Positions 8,466 through 16,442 are shown, numbered from the stretch's first letter. The stretch is DNA of 56,580 nt from JAGQLF01 sp964437465 (GCA_964437465.1 CAYTGI010000009.1:1-56580); one strand, 5' to 3'. The notes: generated by a model from the sequence alone, not told the origin. Numbers and translations are program-made.

Positions 8466-8472
8466 CGAGGGT

Positions 8473-9666
8473 ATGAGTTATCCTGTTATATATTTAAATA
8501 AAAGTAAAGAGAAGCCAATATTGAGAAAACATCATTGGATTTTTTCAGGTGCTGTAAAAAAATTCCCGGAGAAATTCGAAAACGGAGATATTGCTCAGGT
8601 TAGAAGTTCATATAACAAAGTTTTAGGTCATGGATACTTCAGTGAACTAACAACTATTGCCGGAAGAATGCTGAACTTTGAAGATACAGATCCTCTAACA
8701 TCTTTTGAAGAGAACATAAGGCTCGCCATAAAAACACGTAAGAAGCTTTTTGATGTTAATTATACAAATGCTTATAGACTTATTAACGGAGAAGGTGATG
8801 GAATACCTGGCTTGTTGATCGATCGTTACAATAATTTCTTAGTTGTTCAAATAAGCACATTAGGAATTGAGAAACTAAAAAAAATCATTTTAGATATTCT
8901 TCTAGATGAATTAGTTGAGGAGATAGATCTGATTTATGAGAAATCAGTGATGGGGGCTAGAAAGCCAGAAGGTTTGAAAGATAGAGAGGAAATTCTTTGG
9001 GAGAAAAATAAAAATTCTAAGTTAGTAACTGAGATTTTAGAAAATAACCATAATTTTGAAGTCGATGTTCAGAAAGGACATAAAACTGGCTTCTACTTAG
9101 ACCAGAGAAATATGCGTGAATATATTTCAAAACTTTCTAAAGGCAAAACTCTTTTAAATTGTTTTAGCTATACTGGGGGTTTTTCAGTTTATGCAGCAAA
9201 AAATGAGGCTTTAAAAGTCACTTCGGTTGATATCTCAGACGAAGTTATTAAACAAGCTGAGACAAATTTTGAATTAAATAATATAGATCCAAGTGATCAT
9301 GAATTTATTGCAAAAGATGTGTTTCATTATTTAGAGGATCAAAAAGAGTTAAATTTTGACATAGTAATTTTAGATCCACCTGCGTTTGCAAAGAAAAAAG
9401 CAGACTATGGAGCAGCATGTAGTGGGTATAGACGACTAAATTATGAAACTATGACTAGAATGAAACCTGGTTCTCTACTACTTACTTGTTCATGCTCTTA
9501 TCATGTTGATGAGAGATCTTTTCTAGATCAGGTAAAAAAAGCAGCAAAAGAAGCTGGAAGAGATCTAAAACAGATTCAATCTCACAGACAAGCGGAAGAT
9601 CATATATTAAATCCTTTCCATACAGAGTTGGATTATTTAAAAAGCTTTCTTTTTATAGTTAACTAA
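8473..9666 (+). CDS. RlmI-like class I SAM-dependent rRNA methyltransferase
   Basis: 397 residues, matching the RlmI/YccW family (23S rRNA m5C methyltransferase, SAM donor). An N-terminal PUA RNA-binding domain (about 1-75, opening PVIYLNKSKEKPILRKHHWIFSG) precedes a linker domain with YRLINGEGDGIPGLLIDRY. The Rossmann methyltransferase follows: LNCFSYTGGFSVYAAK (about 222), ILDPPAFAKKK (about 300) and the catalytic-Cys region LLTCSCSYHV (about 338). The stop TAA overlaps the Obg start (TAATG), so the two are translationally coupled. The exact target base cannot be read from sequence. Confidence 0.87.
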   Translation: MSYPVIYLNKSKEKPILRKHHWIFSGAVKKFPEKFENGDIAQVRSSYNKVLGHGYFSELTTIAGRMLNFEDTDPLTSFEENIRLAIKTRKKLFDVNYTNAYRLINGEGDGIPGLLIDRYNNFLVVQISTLGIEKLKKIILDILLDELVEEIDLIYEKSVMGARKPEGLKDREEILWEKNKNSKLVTEILENNHNFEVDVQKGHKTGFYLDQRNMREYISKLSKGKTLLNCFSYTGGFSVYAAKNEALKVTSVDISDEVIKQAETNFELNNIDPSDHEFIAKDVFHYLEDQKELNFDIVILDPPAFAKKKADYGAACSGYRRLNYETMTRMKPGSLLLTCSCSYHVDERSFLDQVKKAAKEAGRDLKQIQSHRQAEDHILNPFHTELDYLKSFLFIVN

Positions 9667-10616
9667 TGTTCCGAGATAAAGTAAAAATAAGAGCAAAAGC
9701 AGGTGACGGTGGTGACGGTATAGCCTCTACAGGTCCATTTAGAAAACCTGATGGTGGAGATGGTGGAAAAGGAGGAGATGTATACCTTGTCGGATCAAAA
9801 AGTAGGTATGATTTAAGACATCTTAGATACGACAACCTATATAAGGCTGAGAATGGTGAAAGAGGTGGAAAAAATCAGATGACTGGTGCTTACGGTGAAG
9901 ATAAGGAGATACCAGTTCCGTTAGCAACAGTTGCATACAATGATATGGGAGAAAAAGTTGCTGAGATTACAGGAGATCAAGAAAAAGTTTTAATTTTTCA
10001 TGGGGGGAGAGGAGGAAGAGGTAACTATAGTTTTCGGGGAAGCAGGGAATACGGTAACTGGAATAAATTCACAGAAGGAGCAAAAACTGAAGAGAATGAG
10101 CTAACTTTAGAGCTACAGCTTGAAAGTGATATTATTTTTATTGGTTTTCCAAACGCTGGTAAATCTACAATTTTAAATGAGCTGACAAATGCTGATGCAA
10201 AAATTGCACCTTATGCTTTTACAACTATCGATCCTCAGAAAGGTAGATTAGATAAGTTTACTCTCCTCGATCTTCCTGGATTAATTGAAGGAACGTATGA
10301 GGGAAAAGGTTTAGGTACTAAATTTGTTAAACATACTTACAGAACTAGATTTGTTGCACATTTTGTGAGTTTTGAGAACGAAGATATGATTGATACCTAT
10401 AATCGAATGAGAAAAGAGCTTGAGAATATAGATAGTGATCTTGCTTCAAAACCAGAACTAATAATTCTATCTAAAGATGACTTGGTTGATGATAAAGAGA
10501 AAAAAGAAATGGTAAAAAATTTCAGTGACTTCTCTACTGAGGTGATTACGGTTAACTTTTTGGAAAATGAATCTTTAAAAGAATTAAGAAGCTTTTTTTT
10601 GGACAAATTAAACTAA
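9666..10616 (+). CDS. obg: Obg/CgtA GTPase, short form
   Basis: 316 residues. The Gly-rich OBG fold (1-155, KAGDGGDG, GGRGGRGN) precedes a G domain: G1 GFPNAGKST (160-168), TT of G2 near 183, G3 DLPGLIEG (202-209). The G4 position reads SKDD rather than the usual NKxD (about 268), and the usual C-terminal OCT domain is missing. Obg binds the 50S subunit and links ribosome assembly to nucleotide state. It is translationally coupled to the upstream methyltransferase (TAATG). Its stop overlaps that of the convergent gene at 10613 by 4 bp (CTAA). Confidence 0.92.
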   Translation: MFRDKVKIRAKAGDGGDGIASTGPFRKPDGGDGGKGGDVYLVGSKSRYDLRHLRYDNLYKAENGERGGKNQMTGAYGEDKEIPVPLATVAYNDMGEKVAEITGDQEKVLIFHGGRGGRGNYSFRGSREYGNWNKFTEGAKTEENELTLELQLESDIIFIGFPNAGKSTILNELTNADAKIAPYAFTTIDPQKGRLDKFTLLDLPGLIEGTYEGKGLGTKFVKHTYRTRFVAHFVSFENEDMIDTYNRMRKELENIDSDLASKPELIILSKDDLVDDKEKKEMVKNFSDFSTEVITVNFLENESLKELRSFFLDKLN

Positions 10617-11008
10617 GCTTCTATTCTAAATTGTCTTAAATGATCCATAAGTTTTGAAGGACCATCACTACTATCTATGATATCTAATCTAGCGTCGTTT
10701 AGGAGAAAGGCTGGAATTTGAGAGGTTGCATTTGTATAAACTATAGTTCTATTATAATCTCTAGAATTGATTAAGTTCCATATTCTTTCTGCTGAATTAT
10801 CTCCCATCCCTTGGTTGTAATTGGTTATAATTATGTTTGGAAAGCTTGAGTGACTAAGTTCTTCATCAGCTGCAATAGTATCAATGATTAGTGCAGTTTG
10901 AAAAGGCGAAAGATTTAAAGTTAATCCTTTTTCTTTTAAGTCATCTCTCTTTTTTGTTTCGAAAACAGGTAAAACATCATATGTATCATAATCATGAGCC
11001 TCACTCAT
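10613..11008 (-). CDS. Unknown protein, possibly degenerate receiver-like
   Basis: 131 residues from ATG 11008 (MSEAHDYD); an in-frame ATG two codons earlier (11014) is equally possible. The layout LIIDTIAADEEL, PNIIITNYNQG, TIVYTNA and a final helix DGPSKLMDHLRQF loosely recalls the alternating strand/helix order of response-regulator receivers. A clear phospho-acceptor Asp is not evident. The family call is weak. TATAAT lies about 20 nt upstream. It converges on obg with a 4-bp stop overlap. Confidence 0.5.
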   Translation of the reverse strand: MSEAHDYDTYDVLPVFETKKRDDLKEKGLTLNLSPFQTALIIDTIAADEELSHSSFPNIIITNYNQGMGDNSAERIWNLINSRDYNRTIVYTNATSQIPAFLLNDARLDIIDSSDGPSKLMDHLRQFRIEA

Positions 11009-11053
11009 AAACATTGTTTAACAAATACTAGCGGATTATATTAGAAAAAAAGA

Positions 11054-11080
11054 AAAAAAGGAACATTTAGTTCCTTTTTT
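11054..11080. terminator. Hairpin AAAAAAGGAAC/GTTCCTTTTTT between divergent units
   Basis: A perfect 11-bp stem with loop ATTTA; each strand ends in a T-run. It follows the Hsp20 gene on the minus strand, and its orientation is symmetrical. Confidence 0.85.
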
Positions 11081-11101
11081 GAGATTTATTGAAATTAAGC
11101 T

Positions 11102-11533
11102 TTATTCAGCTGAAATTGCTATCTTTTTTGGTTTTGATTCAGGTAGTTTAGGTAAAGTAATTTTAATCATACCGTTTTCAACTTTAGCTTTGGAGTTTTC
11201 TGAGTCAACTTTTGTTGGGAGTGTTAGTGTTCTTGAAAAAGATTCTTCTCTAATTTCCTTCATATAATATTTTTTCTTTTCTTTTTCCTCCTCCTTCTCT
11301 TCTGTAATTTTTCCACTTACAGTAAGCATATCACCTTCAATGTCAATTTCTATATCTTCTTTTTTAAAGCCTGGTGCTTTTAGATCAACCATTACATTAT
11401 CTTCGTCCTCGTAAACATCAGCTTGAATACTTCCTCCACTCATCATCATAGACGGTGTATTAAAGAACTCATCCATAAAGCTATCGAACACCTGAGAAGG
11501 CCTCATTAAAGTTATTCTTCTATTGTTATTCAT
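11102..11533 (-). CDS. Hsp20 / alpha-crystallin small heat shock protein
   Basis: 143 residues. The alpha-crystallin domain spans about 37-135 (IQADVYEDEDNVMVDLKAPG...DIEIDIEGDMLTVSG, then SFSRTLTLP and VENGMIKITLPK). The short N-terminal arm carries FDSFMDEFF. The acidic-basic loop EEKEEEKEKKKYY is typical of the dimer-swap region. It is an ATP-independent holdase that binds unfolding proteins. A CIRCE-like operator and a good promoter lie directly upstream (11566-11622), implying HrcA-type heat-shock control. Confidence 0.95.
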   Translation of the reverse strand: MNNNRRITLMRPSQVFDSFMDEFFNTPSMMMSGGSIQADVYEDEDNVMVDLKAPGFKKEDIEIDIEGDMLTVSGKITEEKEEEKEKKKYYMKEIREESFSRTLTLPTKVDSENSKAKVENGMIKITLPKLPESKPKKIAISAE

Positions 11534-11565
11534 AGATTTTTTTTAAAAAGTAAAATACTTGAGCT

Positions 11566-11592
11566 TTAGCACTCATATAGTTACTCTGCTAA
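11566..11592 (-). promoter_or_regulatory. CIRCE-like heat-shock operator
   Basis: TTAGCACTC-N9-CTCTGCTAA compares with the consensus TTAGCACTC-N9-GAGTGCTAA: the left arm matches 9/9 and the right arm 6/9, with exact spacing. It begins immediately after the -10 box of the hsp20 promoter, the usual site for HrcA repression. Confidence 0.8.
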
Positions 11593-11622
11593 ATTATATA
11601 AAATCAATTATTTTGTAGTCAA
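11593..11622 (-). promoter_or_regulatory. hsp20 promoter TTGACT-18-TATAAT
   Basis: On the minus strand, TTGACT (11617-11622) and TATAAT (11593-11598) are 18 bp apart. The CIRCE-like element abuts the -10 box, about 60 bp upstream of the Hsp20 start. The -35 lies just beyond the prmC stop. Confidence 0.8.
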
Positions 11623-11628
11623 GTATGA

Positions 11629-12387
11629 TTATTTTTTTCTAACAACCCAAAATCTATTCTTCTCATTTAGATCCTTTAATATTTTGATTTCTAAATTATT
11701 AGAGAACTCTTCTGCTTTCTTTAAATCATGAGTATCATCAACTTCCAAAATTGCCACACCTTGTTTATCAATAAATCTAGGAAGCTCTTCAAAAAACTTT
11801 CTAATTAAATCTAGTCCATCTTCTCCACCATCTAGAGCACTAAGTGGTTCGTAATCTTTTACAGAATCTTGGAGCTTATTGATTCTAGATGAAGGTATGT
11901 AAGGAAGGTTGGCAAGGATAAGCTGTAAGCTATTAGCTTTAAGCTCTAAGCTTTCAAATAGATCAGATTTCAGGAGGTCTAAGTTTAAGTTATGGTTGTT
12001 AATATTTTCAGAAGTGACTTTTAGAGCTTCAGCTGAAATATCTTTTAGAGTTCCAGAGTACATAATATTTCTTTTCTCAAGTTCTTTGGCTAAAGTAATT
12101 CCAATAGCTCCAGAGCCAGTTCCAATATCGACGAATGATAATCCCCCCTCTTTCCCCCCTTTAGAAAAGGGGGGAAGTGAGTTTAATGCAATATCTATTA
12201 TTCTTTCTGTTTCAATTCTTGGAATTAAAGTATGTTCATTAACTTTAAAAACTCTTCCGTAAAACTCAGAAAAGCCAGTTATATATTCAACCGGCTTTTC
12301 TTTAATCTCTTCTATATCTAATGAGTATGGATCAATTCCAAACCTGTTTAGATGATTTATTTCATATGCGCTAAATTTTCTTTGCAT
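11629..12387 (-). CDS. prmC: PrmC/HemK release-factor glutamine methyltransferase
   Basis: 252 residues. It methylates the Gln of the GGQ motif of RF1/RF2 using SAM. The SAM-binding motif VDIGTGSGAIG (about 84) is present, and the catalytic motif reads NLPYIPSS (about 160) where the family normally has NPPY. Two repeat-like segments appear to have been accepted in frame: a G-rich palindrome encoding PPFSKGGKEGG (about 71-81) just before the SAM motif, and an AAGCT-iterated repeat encoding KANSLQL (about 150). The start ATG is 5 nt from a TATAAT, so the mRNA is probably leaderless. Confidence 0.9.
   Translation of the reverse strand: MQRKFSAYEINHLNRFGIDPYSLDIEEIKEKPVEYITGFSEFYGRVFKVNEHTLIPRIETERIIDIALNSLPPFSKGGKEGGLSFVDIGTGSGAIGITLAKELEKRNIMYSGTLKDISAEALKVTSENINNHNLNLDLLKSDLFESLELKANSLQLILANLPYIPSSRINKLQDSVKDYEPLSALDGGEDGLDLIRKFFEELPRFIDKQGVAILEVDDTHDLKKAEEFSNNLEIKILKDLNEKNRFWVVRKK
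11918..11956. repeat. AAGCT-iterated repeat inside prmC
   Basis: Four to five spaced AAGCT/AGCTT units (TAAGCTGTAAGCTATTAGC, continuing to TCTAAGCTTTCA). The same vocabulary forms the inverted repeats flanking the four-helix-bundle gene at 24320-24730, suggesting a dispersed repeat family. Confidence 0.6.
12141..12176. repeat. G-rich palindromic repeat inside prmC
   Basis: CCCCCCTTT-AGA-AAAGGGGGG (12154-12174) is a perfect 9-bp stem, preceded by a further C-tract (12143-12148). Its base composition is unlike the gene around it. From memory, peptides of the PPFxKGG type recur in unrelated bacterial proteins through such repeats. Confidence 0.65.
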
Positions 12388-12392
12388 ACAGG

Positions 12393-12398
12393 ATTATA
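12393..12398 (-). promoter_or_regulatory. -10 box 5 nt from the prmC start (leaderless)
   Basis: The minus strand reads TATAATCCTGTATG. Only 5 nt separate the -10 box from the ATG, leaving no room for a ribosome-binding site. The box lies in the 13-bp gap after the sigma-factor stop. Confidence 0.6.
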
Positions 12399-12400
12399 GC

Positions 12401-14788
12401 TTACCTAACATTTACTCTGTAAACTCCGTTCATTATATCGTTAAATAATCCTTCTTCTTCTTCAGGAGTAATTACTCCTGGAATACTTAAATATTCATCT
12501 ATTGCAAACTGTTGCAAGAAATTCAGCTCAGTAATGATCTTACGTTTTACAACAATAGTTCCCTCTGCTACTGGAAAGATATAAAGATAATGACCACAAC
12601 CTTCAACTCCTTCCATTGATTTATAACCTGTTAGGTTATCAAACAAAGCTTCCTCAAAATGTGTATTAGCAACGTCTATTCTTCCGTCTTCAAGGATGAA
12701 ATCTTTTTCATAATAATATGTATATTCATTTTGAAATATTTCTCTGATTGATCTTGGATCATGTTGTATAGTTACAGCAAAATCAGTGAAGGTATCCAGC
12801 TGTTCAGGTCCATTTGGTCCACCTTTGAAATCACACACATTAGTATGACTATAATCTAGGCTATGAGAAATTGAAGTTATTCCTTGTGCAAGATTTACTT
12901 CAAATCGTGAGTCAACTGAATCTAACTCTATTGAATAACTCTCATTTAGAGAAATATCAGAGTTCATACTATAACTAGATGCTTCAGAAGAAACTCTAAT
13001 TATATATGTAGCACCTTGAGATGTGGCTGGATCGTTGCTTTCTCCAACAGATAATTGTATGCCCTCATTATTAATGAGATAACTTCCACTGTATGAGATA
13101 GAACTTATGTCAGATATAACTACAAAATTGTATTTATCTATAACTTTTTTAAGAGTATTATAAAGTTCTTCTCGTGGGGGATTATCGGGTATTTTCATCT
13201 GAAAGCTATAACCAATTAATTCTTCTCCTTCCCAAAATTGATAAGTTCCTTCTGAAATTTCTTCCCATGCATACAGTTCAGAAATCTCATCAGCTATTTT
13301 AGACGTTATGTCAATTTTATCAGTATCTATTTCTATGGATTTTACTATTTGATCAAACTCATCTGTAAAGTTTGAAAAATCTATAGTTATATTTGCATAA
13401 GTAATTTCCTGATTTGATGGTCCGTTTGATCTATATCCTTCTGCAAGATCTACCTCAAAAGATCTGTCTGGAAATAAATAGCAATATTTATAATTACCTT
13501 GTGGATGTCCCCATGAATCTCCTTCTACATAGTTATGTTCTTCAACTGAACCAAATACGTAGTAATTATCAAATCTTACAACATTTTCTGAGATGCTTTT
13601 ATAATCCTCGTTTACGCATTCAGGATAAGCAAGTGTATAAACTCTATATTCATTACTTCCTGCATATGCCTTAAAAGTAATTTGGCTAGAATCATCATTT
13701 ATTAGATTAATTTCTTTAATAAATAAAGGGACTAGACTTGCTGCCTCGCCAGCAAACTCAGAATCTGAAAACTGTTTATTACTTGTAAGCTCAAACTCAC
13801 ACGAATCATATTCAAAACTAAAGTTTGGAAAATCCTCATCAGTGTAAGATACTATACAATCTGAAGAAGGGTCTTCATCCTGATAAATAAATGGAGGATT
13901 ATCTTGAGGCACTGGATCATTAGAAACAGCAACAGCCCCAATCCCAATTCCTGCAGAAGCCAATAAAATTGAACTTCCAGCAATAACTTTTGCAGTTGTA
14001 GTAGCCAATAAGCCACCTGCTTGCGCTGAAGCTACAGCAGGCAGGCCTCCAGCTGCGCTAGCAGCAGTAGCTCCAACAGCAGAGCCAGCCTGTGCTGCCG
14101 CTCCGGCAGACAAGCCTGTAACACTTGAACCTATCATAGTAGATAAAGTAACACCTAAAGTAGAACCCACAGCTGCAGATATAGCTGCTCCCTGAGTTGC
14201 AGTCATAGCATAAGCTGGTTGGGTTGATAAAGCTAAAATTCCCGCCATCACAGCTGGAATAGTTAAACTCCGTAAAGTTTGGTCTTTTGACTTCACTCTG
14301 CTCTTCACTTCATCAATTCCTCTATAAAATCTCATTTTTACTGCGTTTTCTTTCAAGTCTGTAGCGCCAGCAATTTCAGAGAATTTCATCTCTCCCCATA
14401 TTTTCATTGTAATAATGTCAGCTGTTACATCGTCCAGACCCTCAATTTCAGATTGAATAATTTGAACGGTAGCTTGATCTATTGCTTCTTTTTCCAATGA
14501 TTTTAGTGAATTCATTATTTTTTCTTCATTTGTTTCCATATCTGTAAACTCAACAAGGTTTTTTGTAGTTGGCCTAATAAAGTTATCGTAGATTGTATTT
14601 CTGGCAACCTTATAAAGCCATGCTCTTACATTATTAATTTCACTAATGTTTTGTTCATAAAGCTTAATGAAAGTTTCTGAAGTAACATCTTCGGATTCTT
14701 CTCTATTGTTAAGCTTAAACATGCAGAATCTATAAATCTCAGAAACGTGAGACTCGTAAACTTTTTTAAATTCTTGATTCTTTTCCAT
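12401..14788 (-). CDS. ECF sigma factor fused to membrane segment and exported domain
   Basis: 795 residues, against about 180 for an ordinary ECF sigma factor. Region 2 (about 9-75) has YRFCMFKLNNREESEDVTSETFIKLYE; region 4 (about 115-165) has DIITMKIWGEMKFSEIAGATDLKENAVKMRFYRG. A hydrophobic segment with a cleavage-like end (TQPAYA, about 172-193) follows, then an Ala/Gly-rich stretch (194-265) and a membrane helix (about 267-288). About 500 residues of acidic, Ser/Tyr/Asn-rich exported sequence complete it. The reading frame is continuous. I infer a membrane-held sigma factor sensing through its outer domain, perhaps released by proteolysis. No separate anti-sigma gene is adjacent. A duplicated hairpin module lies upstream. 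Confidence 0.85.
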   Translation of the reverse strand: MEKNQEFKKVYESHVSEIYRFCMFKLNNREESEDVTSETFIKLYEQNISEINNVRAWLYKVARNTIYDNFIRPTTKNLVEFTDMETNEEKIMNSLKSLEKEAIDQATVQIIQSEIEGLDDVTADIITMKIWGEMKFSEIAGATDLKENAVKMRFYRGIDEVKSRVKSKDQTLRSLTIPAVMAGILALSTQPAYAMTATQGAAISAAVGSTLGVTLSTMIGSSVTGLSAGAAAQAGSAVGATAASAAGGLPAVASAQAGGLLATTTAKVIAGSSILLASAGIGIGAVAVSNDPVPQDNPPFIYQDEDPSSDCIVSYTDEDFPNFSFEYDSCEFELTSNKQFSDSEFAGEAASLVPLFIKEINLINDDSSQITFKAYAGSNEYRVYTLAYPECVNEDYKSISENVVRFDNYYVFGSVEEHNYVEGDSWGHPQGNYKYCYLFPDRSFEVDLAEGYRSNGPSNQEITYANITIDFSNFTDEFDQIVKSIEIDTDKIDITSKIADEISELYAWEEISEGTYQFWEGEELIGYSFQMKIPDNPPREELYNTLKKVIDKYNFVVISDISSISYSGSYLINNEGIQLSVGESNDPATSQGATYIIRVSSEASSYSMNSDISLNESYSIELDSVDSRFEVNLAQGITSISHSLDYSHTNVCDFKGGPNGPEQLDTFTDFAVTIQHDPRSIREIFQNEYTYYYEKDFILEDGRIDVANTHFEEALFDNLTGYKSMEGVEGCGHYLYIFPVAEGTIVVKRKIITELNFLQQFAIDEYLSIPGVITPEEEEGLFNDIMNGVYRVNVR

Positions 14789-14828
14789 ATATACATTTAT
14801 TTACTATATAACTTTACTTTTTTATAAA

Positions 14829-14849
14829 CCACTCCGCAAATCGAAGTGG
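14829..14849 (-). promoter_or_regulatory. Leader hairpin before the sigma-fusion gene
   Basis: On the minus strand CCACTTCG-ATTTG-CGGAGTGG forms a clean hairpin (one U-G pair) followed by TTTATAAAAAAG, about 40 bp upstream of the sigma-fusion start. It is the second member of the duplicated module and may act as a weak terminator or attenuator. Confidence 0.5.
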
Positions 14850-14973
14850 CTTAAATCCCAGACCATGGGTTAATTAATAAGACTGAAGTTATGAAAAAAA
14901 GTCACAAAAAAGCCACTTCTTTTTTTTGAAGTGGCGATCCCAAACAATTTACGTGGTTAATATATAAGACTGA
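14843..14973 (-). repeat. Tandem ~86-bp duplicated hairpin module
   Basis: Two blocks recur in the same order. GGTTAATTAATAAGACTGA (14868-14886) matches GGTTAATATATAAGACTGA (14955-14973) at 17/19. GAAGTGGC with a nearby ATCCC occurs at 14843-14859 and again at 14928-14941. On the minus strand each unit ends in a GCCACTTC hairpin. The units lie between the 14997 gene and the sigma-fusion gene and may be small RNAs or tandem attenuators. Confidence 0.6.
14906..14935 (-). terminator. Terminator after the 14997-15356 gene
   Basis: On the minus strand GCCACTTC-A8-GAAGTGGC (14912-14935) is followed by TTTTTTGTGACTTTTTTT. This is a textbook intrinsic terminator, upstream of the sigma-fusion gene. 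Confidence 0.85.
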
Positions 14974-14996
14974 TTTAACTTAATTAAGTGACAATT

Positions 14997-15356
14997 TTAC
15001 TCTTCGTCCTTTACCTCTTTAAGTACATAAACAAGCTTTAATACTTTTCCATCCTTCTTAACCTCTACTTCAGAATTTTCTATTAATTCAATTCTAATCA
15101 TTTCTTTCATCAATTCAATTCTTTCTTTTACACCTTTAGCCTTTTCTTCTAGTATTTTGATCTCCTCCTCTTCTTTAATCTCATCTCTAATCTCTTTAGC
15201 TTGTTTATTTATTTTTTGAAGCTCCTCCCATCTAGGGTGAGATTCTTTTAAATCTCTAATGTCTCGTCTAAGATTTTTTAGAATTCTTTTTTGCTCGAAA
15301 TATTCATTTGGTTTATCTGGGTTTGAGCCAGCTGTCTTATCTTCTTGATCACTCAT
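14997..15356 (-). CDS. Unknown charged coiled-coil protein
   Basis: 119 residues, nearly all helical and highly charged (DIRDLKESHPRWEELQKINKQ, then EEEEIKILEEKAKGVKERIEL). A short beta-like tail follows (VEVKKDGKVLKLVYVLKEV). No membrane segment or known motif. It is divergent from the HPF gene at 15426 with a 69-bp shared promoter region containing TATAAT-like sequence. A strong terminator follows. I do not recognise a family. Confidence 0.65.
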   Translation of the reverse strand: MSDQEDKTAGSNPDKPNEYFEQKRILKNLRRDIRDLKESHPRWEELQKINKQAKEIRDEIKEEEEIKILEEKAKGVKERIELMKEMIRIELIENSEVEVKKDGKVLKLVYVLKEVKDEE

Positions 15357-15425
15357 AATATTGAAAGTTTAAATTTGATATAATAAGGTAATGCTTCAAA
15401 ATACACTACTTCTTAATTTTTTCCA

Positions 15426-15788
15426 ATGCGACTAAATATATCTGCGCCTTCATTAACAAAACCAACTTACGAAACTTTAGAAGAGTACGCACATAAAAGG
15501 TTCAAGAAAATCCAAAAGTTACTAAGAAAAAAAGATGAGACAGATCATGAATTAAGGATTGGAGTTGAAAAGTCAGGGGATCTTTTTGAGTTAACTGCAG
15601 AAGTGTTTATTCCTGTAAGTGTAAACGTAAAAGCTAAGGATAGAGATCTTAGAAAAGCTATTGATGATGCAGTAGACCAATTACAAAGAAGACTTAAAGA
15701 AGGGCATAGAAAAAAAGTTGATAAAAGAATTTCTAGAAATAGAATAGTAAAAAAACTTAGAAGTTTGACTTCAAATTTCTTTGAATAG
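15426..15788 (+). CDS. hpf: Short ribosome hibernation factor (HPF/RaiA family)
   Basis: 120 residues: the short form, without the C-terminal dimerisation domain of long HPF. The strand-helix layout (MRLNISAPSL...TYETLEEYAHKRFKKIQKLL) and the helix KAKDRDLRKAIDDAVDQLQRRLKEGHRKK match the S30AE fold that sits in the decoding centre of idle 30S subunits. A basic tail (KRISRNRIVKKLRS) is appended. TATAAT lies about 40 nt upstream of the start. Its stop abuts the stop of the convergent gene at 15789. Confidence 0.85.
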   Translation: MRLNISAPSLTKPTYETLEEYAHKRFKKIQKLLRKKDETDHELRIGVEKSGDLFELTAEVFIPVSVNVKAKDRDLRKAIDDAVDQLQRRLKEGHRKKVDKRISRNRIVKKLRSLTSNFFE

Positions 15789-16442
15789 TTAAAACTCTAA
15801 GCATATTTCTAAATATTCAACTGAGGCTGCGATTTCAACGACAAAATTCTTCAAAAGATCACAACCTTCTCGATCTAGTAGGTTTGCCAGACCTTTAATG
15901 TAAAGAAGTTGTCCCTGAGCGTTTCTTATATCATCTATTGTGTAATCATCGACTGTTTCATTACATATGTCGATAATTAATGTGAAATCAATTCCTTGGC
16001 ATTTTATTAGTTGTTCTGCAAACAACTTCTTTGTATTTCTAGAAGATACGAAATAGTCTATCTCTTCAGCTCCGTGTATAATCTGATAAGGATCATGACT
16101 GTGACCCTTCATGAAATATGCTGATAGCGTATCAAATAATCCAGAAGTTATATCTAGTGTGACTACTTGTTCGTAACCAGTTAAGTAATAATCTAATATA
16201 TCTTTTAAACCCTTGACAACTTTTACAGCAATTTCATCAGAAAAAATAGGAGTAAATTCTTCTTTTTCGTAATCTTCCCCATAGGGATATTCAGCAGCAT
16301 GTCTATAGGCAGAAACTACTTCTGTTGGAATGATTGAGTGAACTCTCTCTTTTTCTGTAGAAACCAAAGATCTTAACTCAGCTCTAGGATCAGATTCATA
16401 AGCTTGGCTTTTAGATATATCAACCATATATCGTAATATCAT
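15789..16442 (-). CDS. Unknown soluble protein
   Basis: 217 residues with no membrane segment and no motif I can name. It is acidic and mostly helical (FSDEIAVKVVKGLKDILDYYLTGYE, DYTIDDIRNAQGQLLYIKGLANLL). A second start at ATG 16427 is possible. It ends exactly where the convergent HPF gene ends. It resembles in style the other small acidic hypotheticals at 16830-17560, 30901 and 44014, perhaps a lineage-specific group. Confidence 0.65.
   Translation of the reverse strand: MILRYMVDISKSQAYESDPRAELRSLVSTEKERVHSIIPTEVVSAYRHAAEYPYGEDYEKEEFTPIFSDEIAVKVVKGLKDILDYYLTGYEQVVTLDITSGLFDTLSAYFMKGHSHDPYQIIHGAEEIDYFVSSRNTKKLFAEQLIKCQGIDFTLIIDICNETVDDYTIDDIRNAQGQLLYIKGLANLLDREGCDLLKNFVVEIAASVEYLEICLEF

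Noticed and set aside
14860..14866. Short peptide frame on the minus strand within the hairpin module (MVWDLSHF...)
   Set aside because: The ATG is present in only one of the two repeat units, and the other unit has no equivalent frame.
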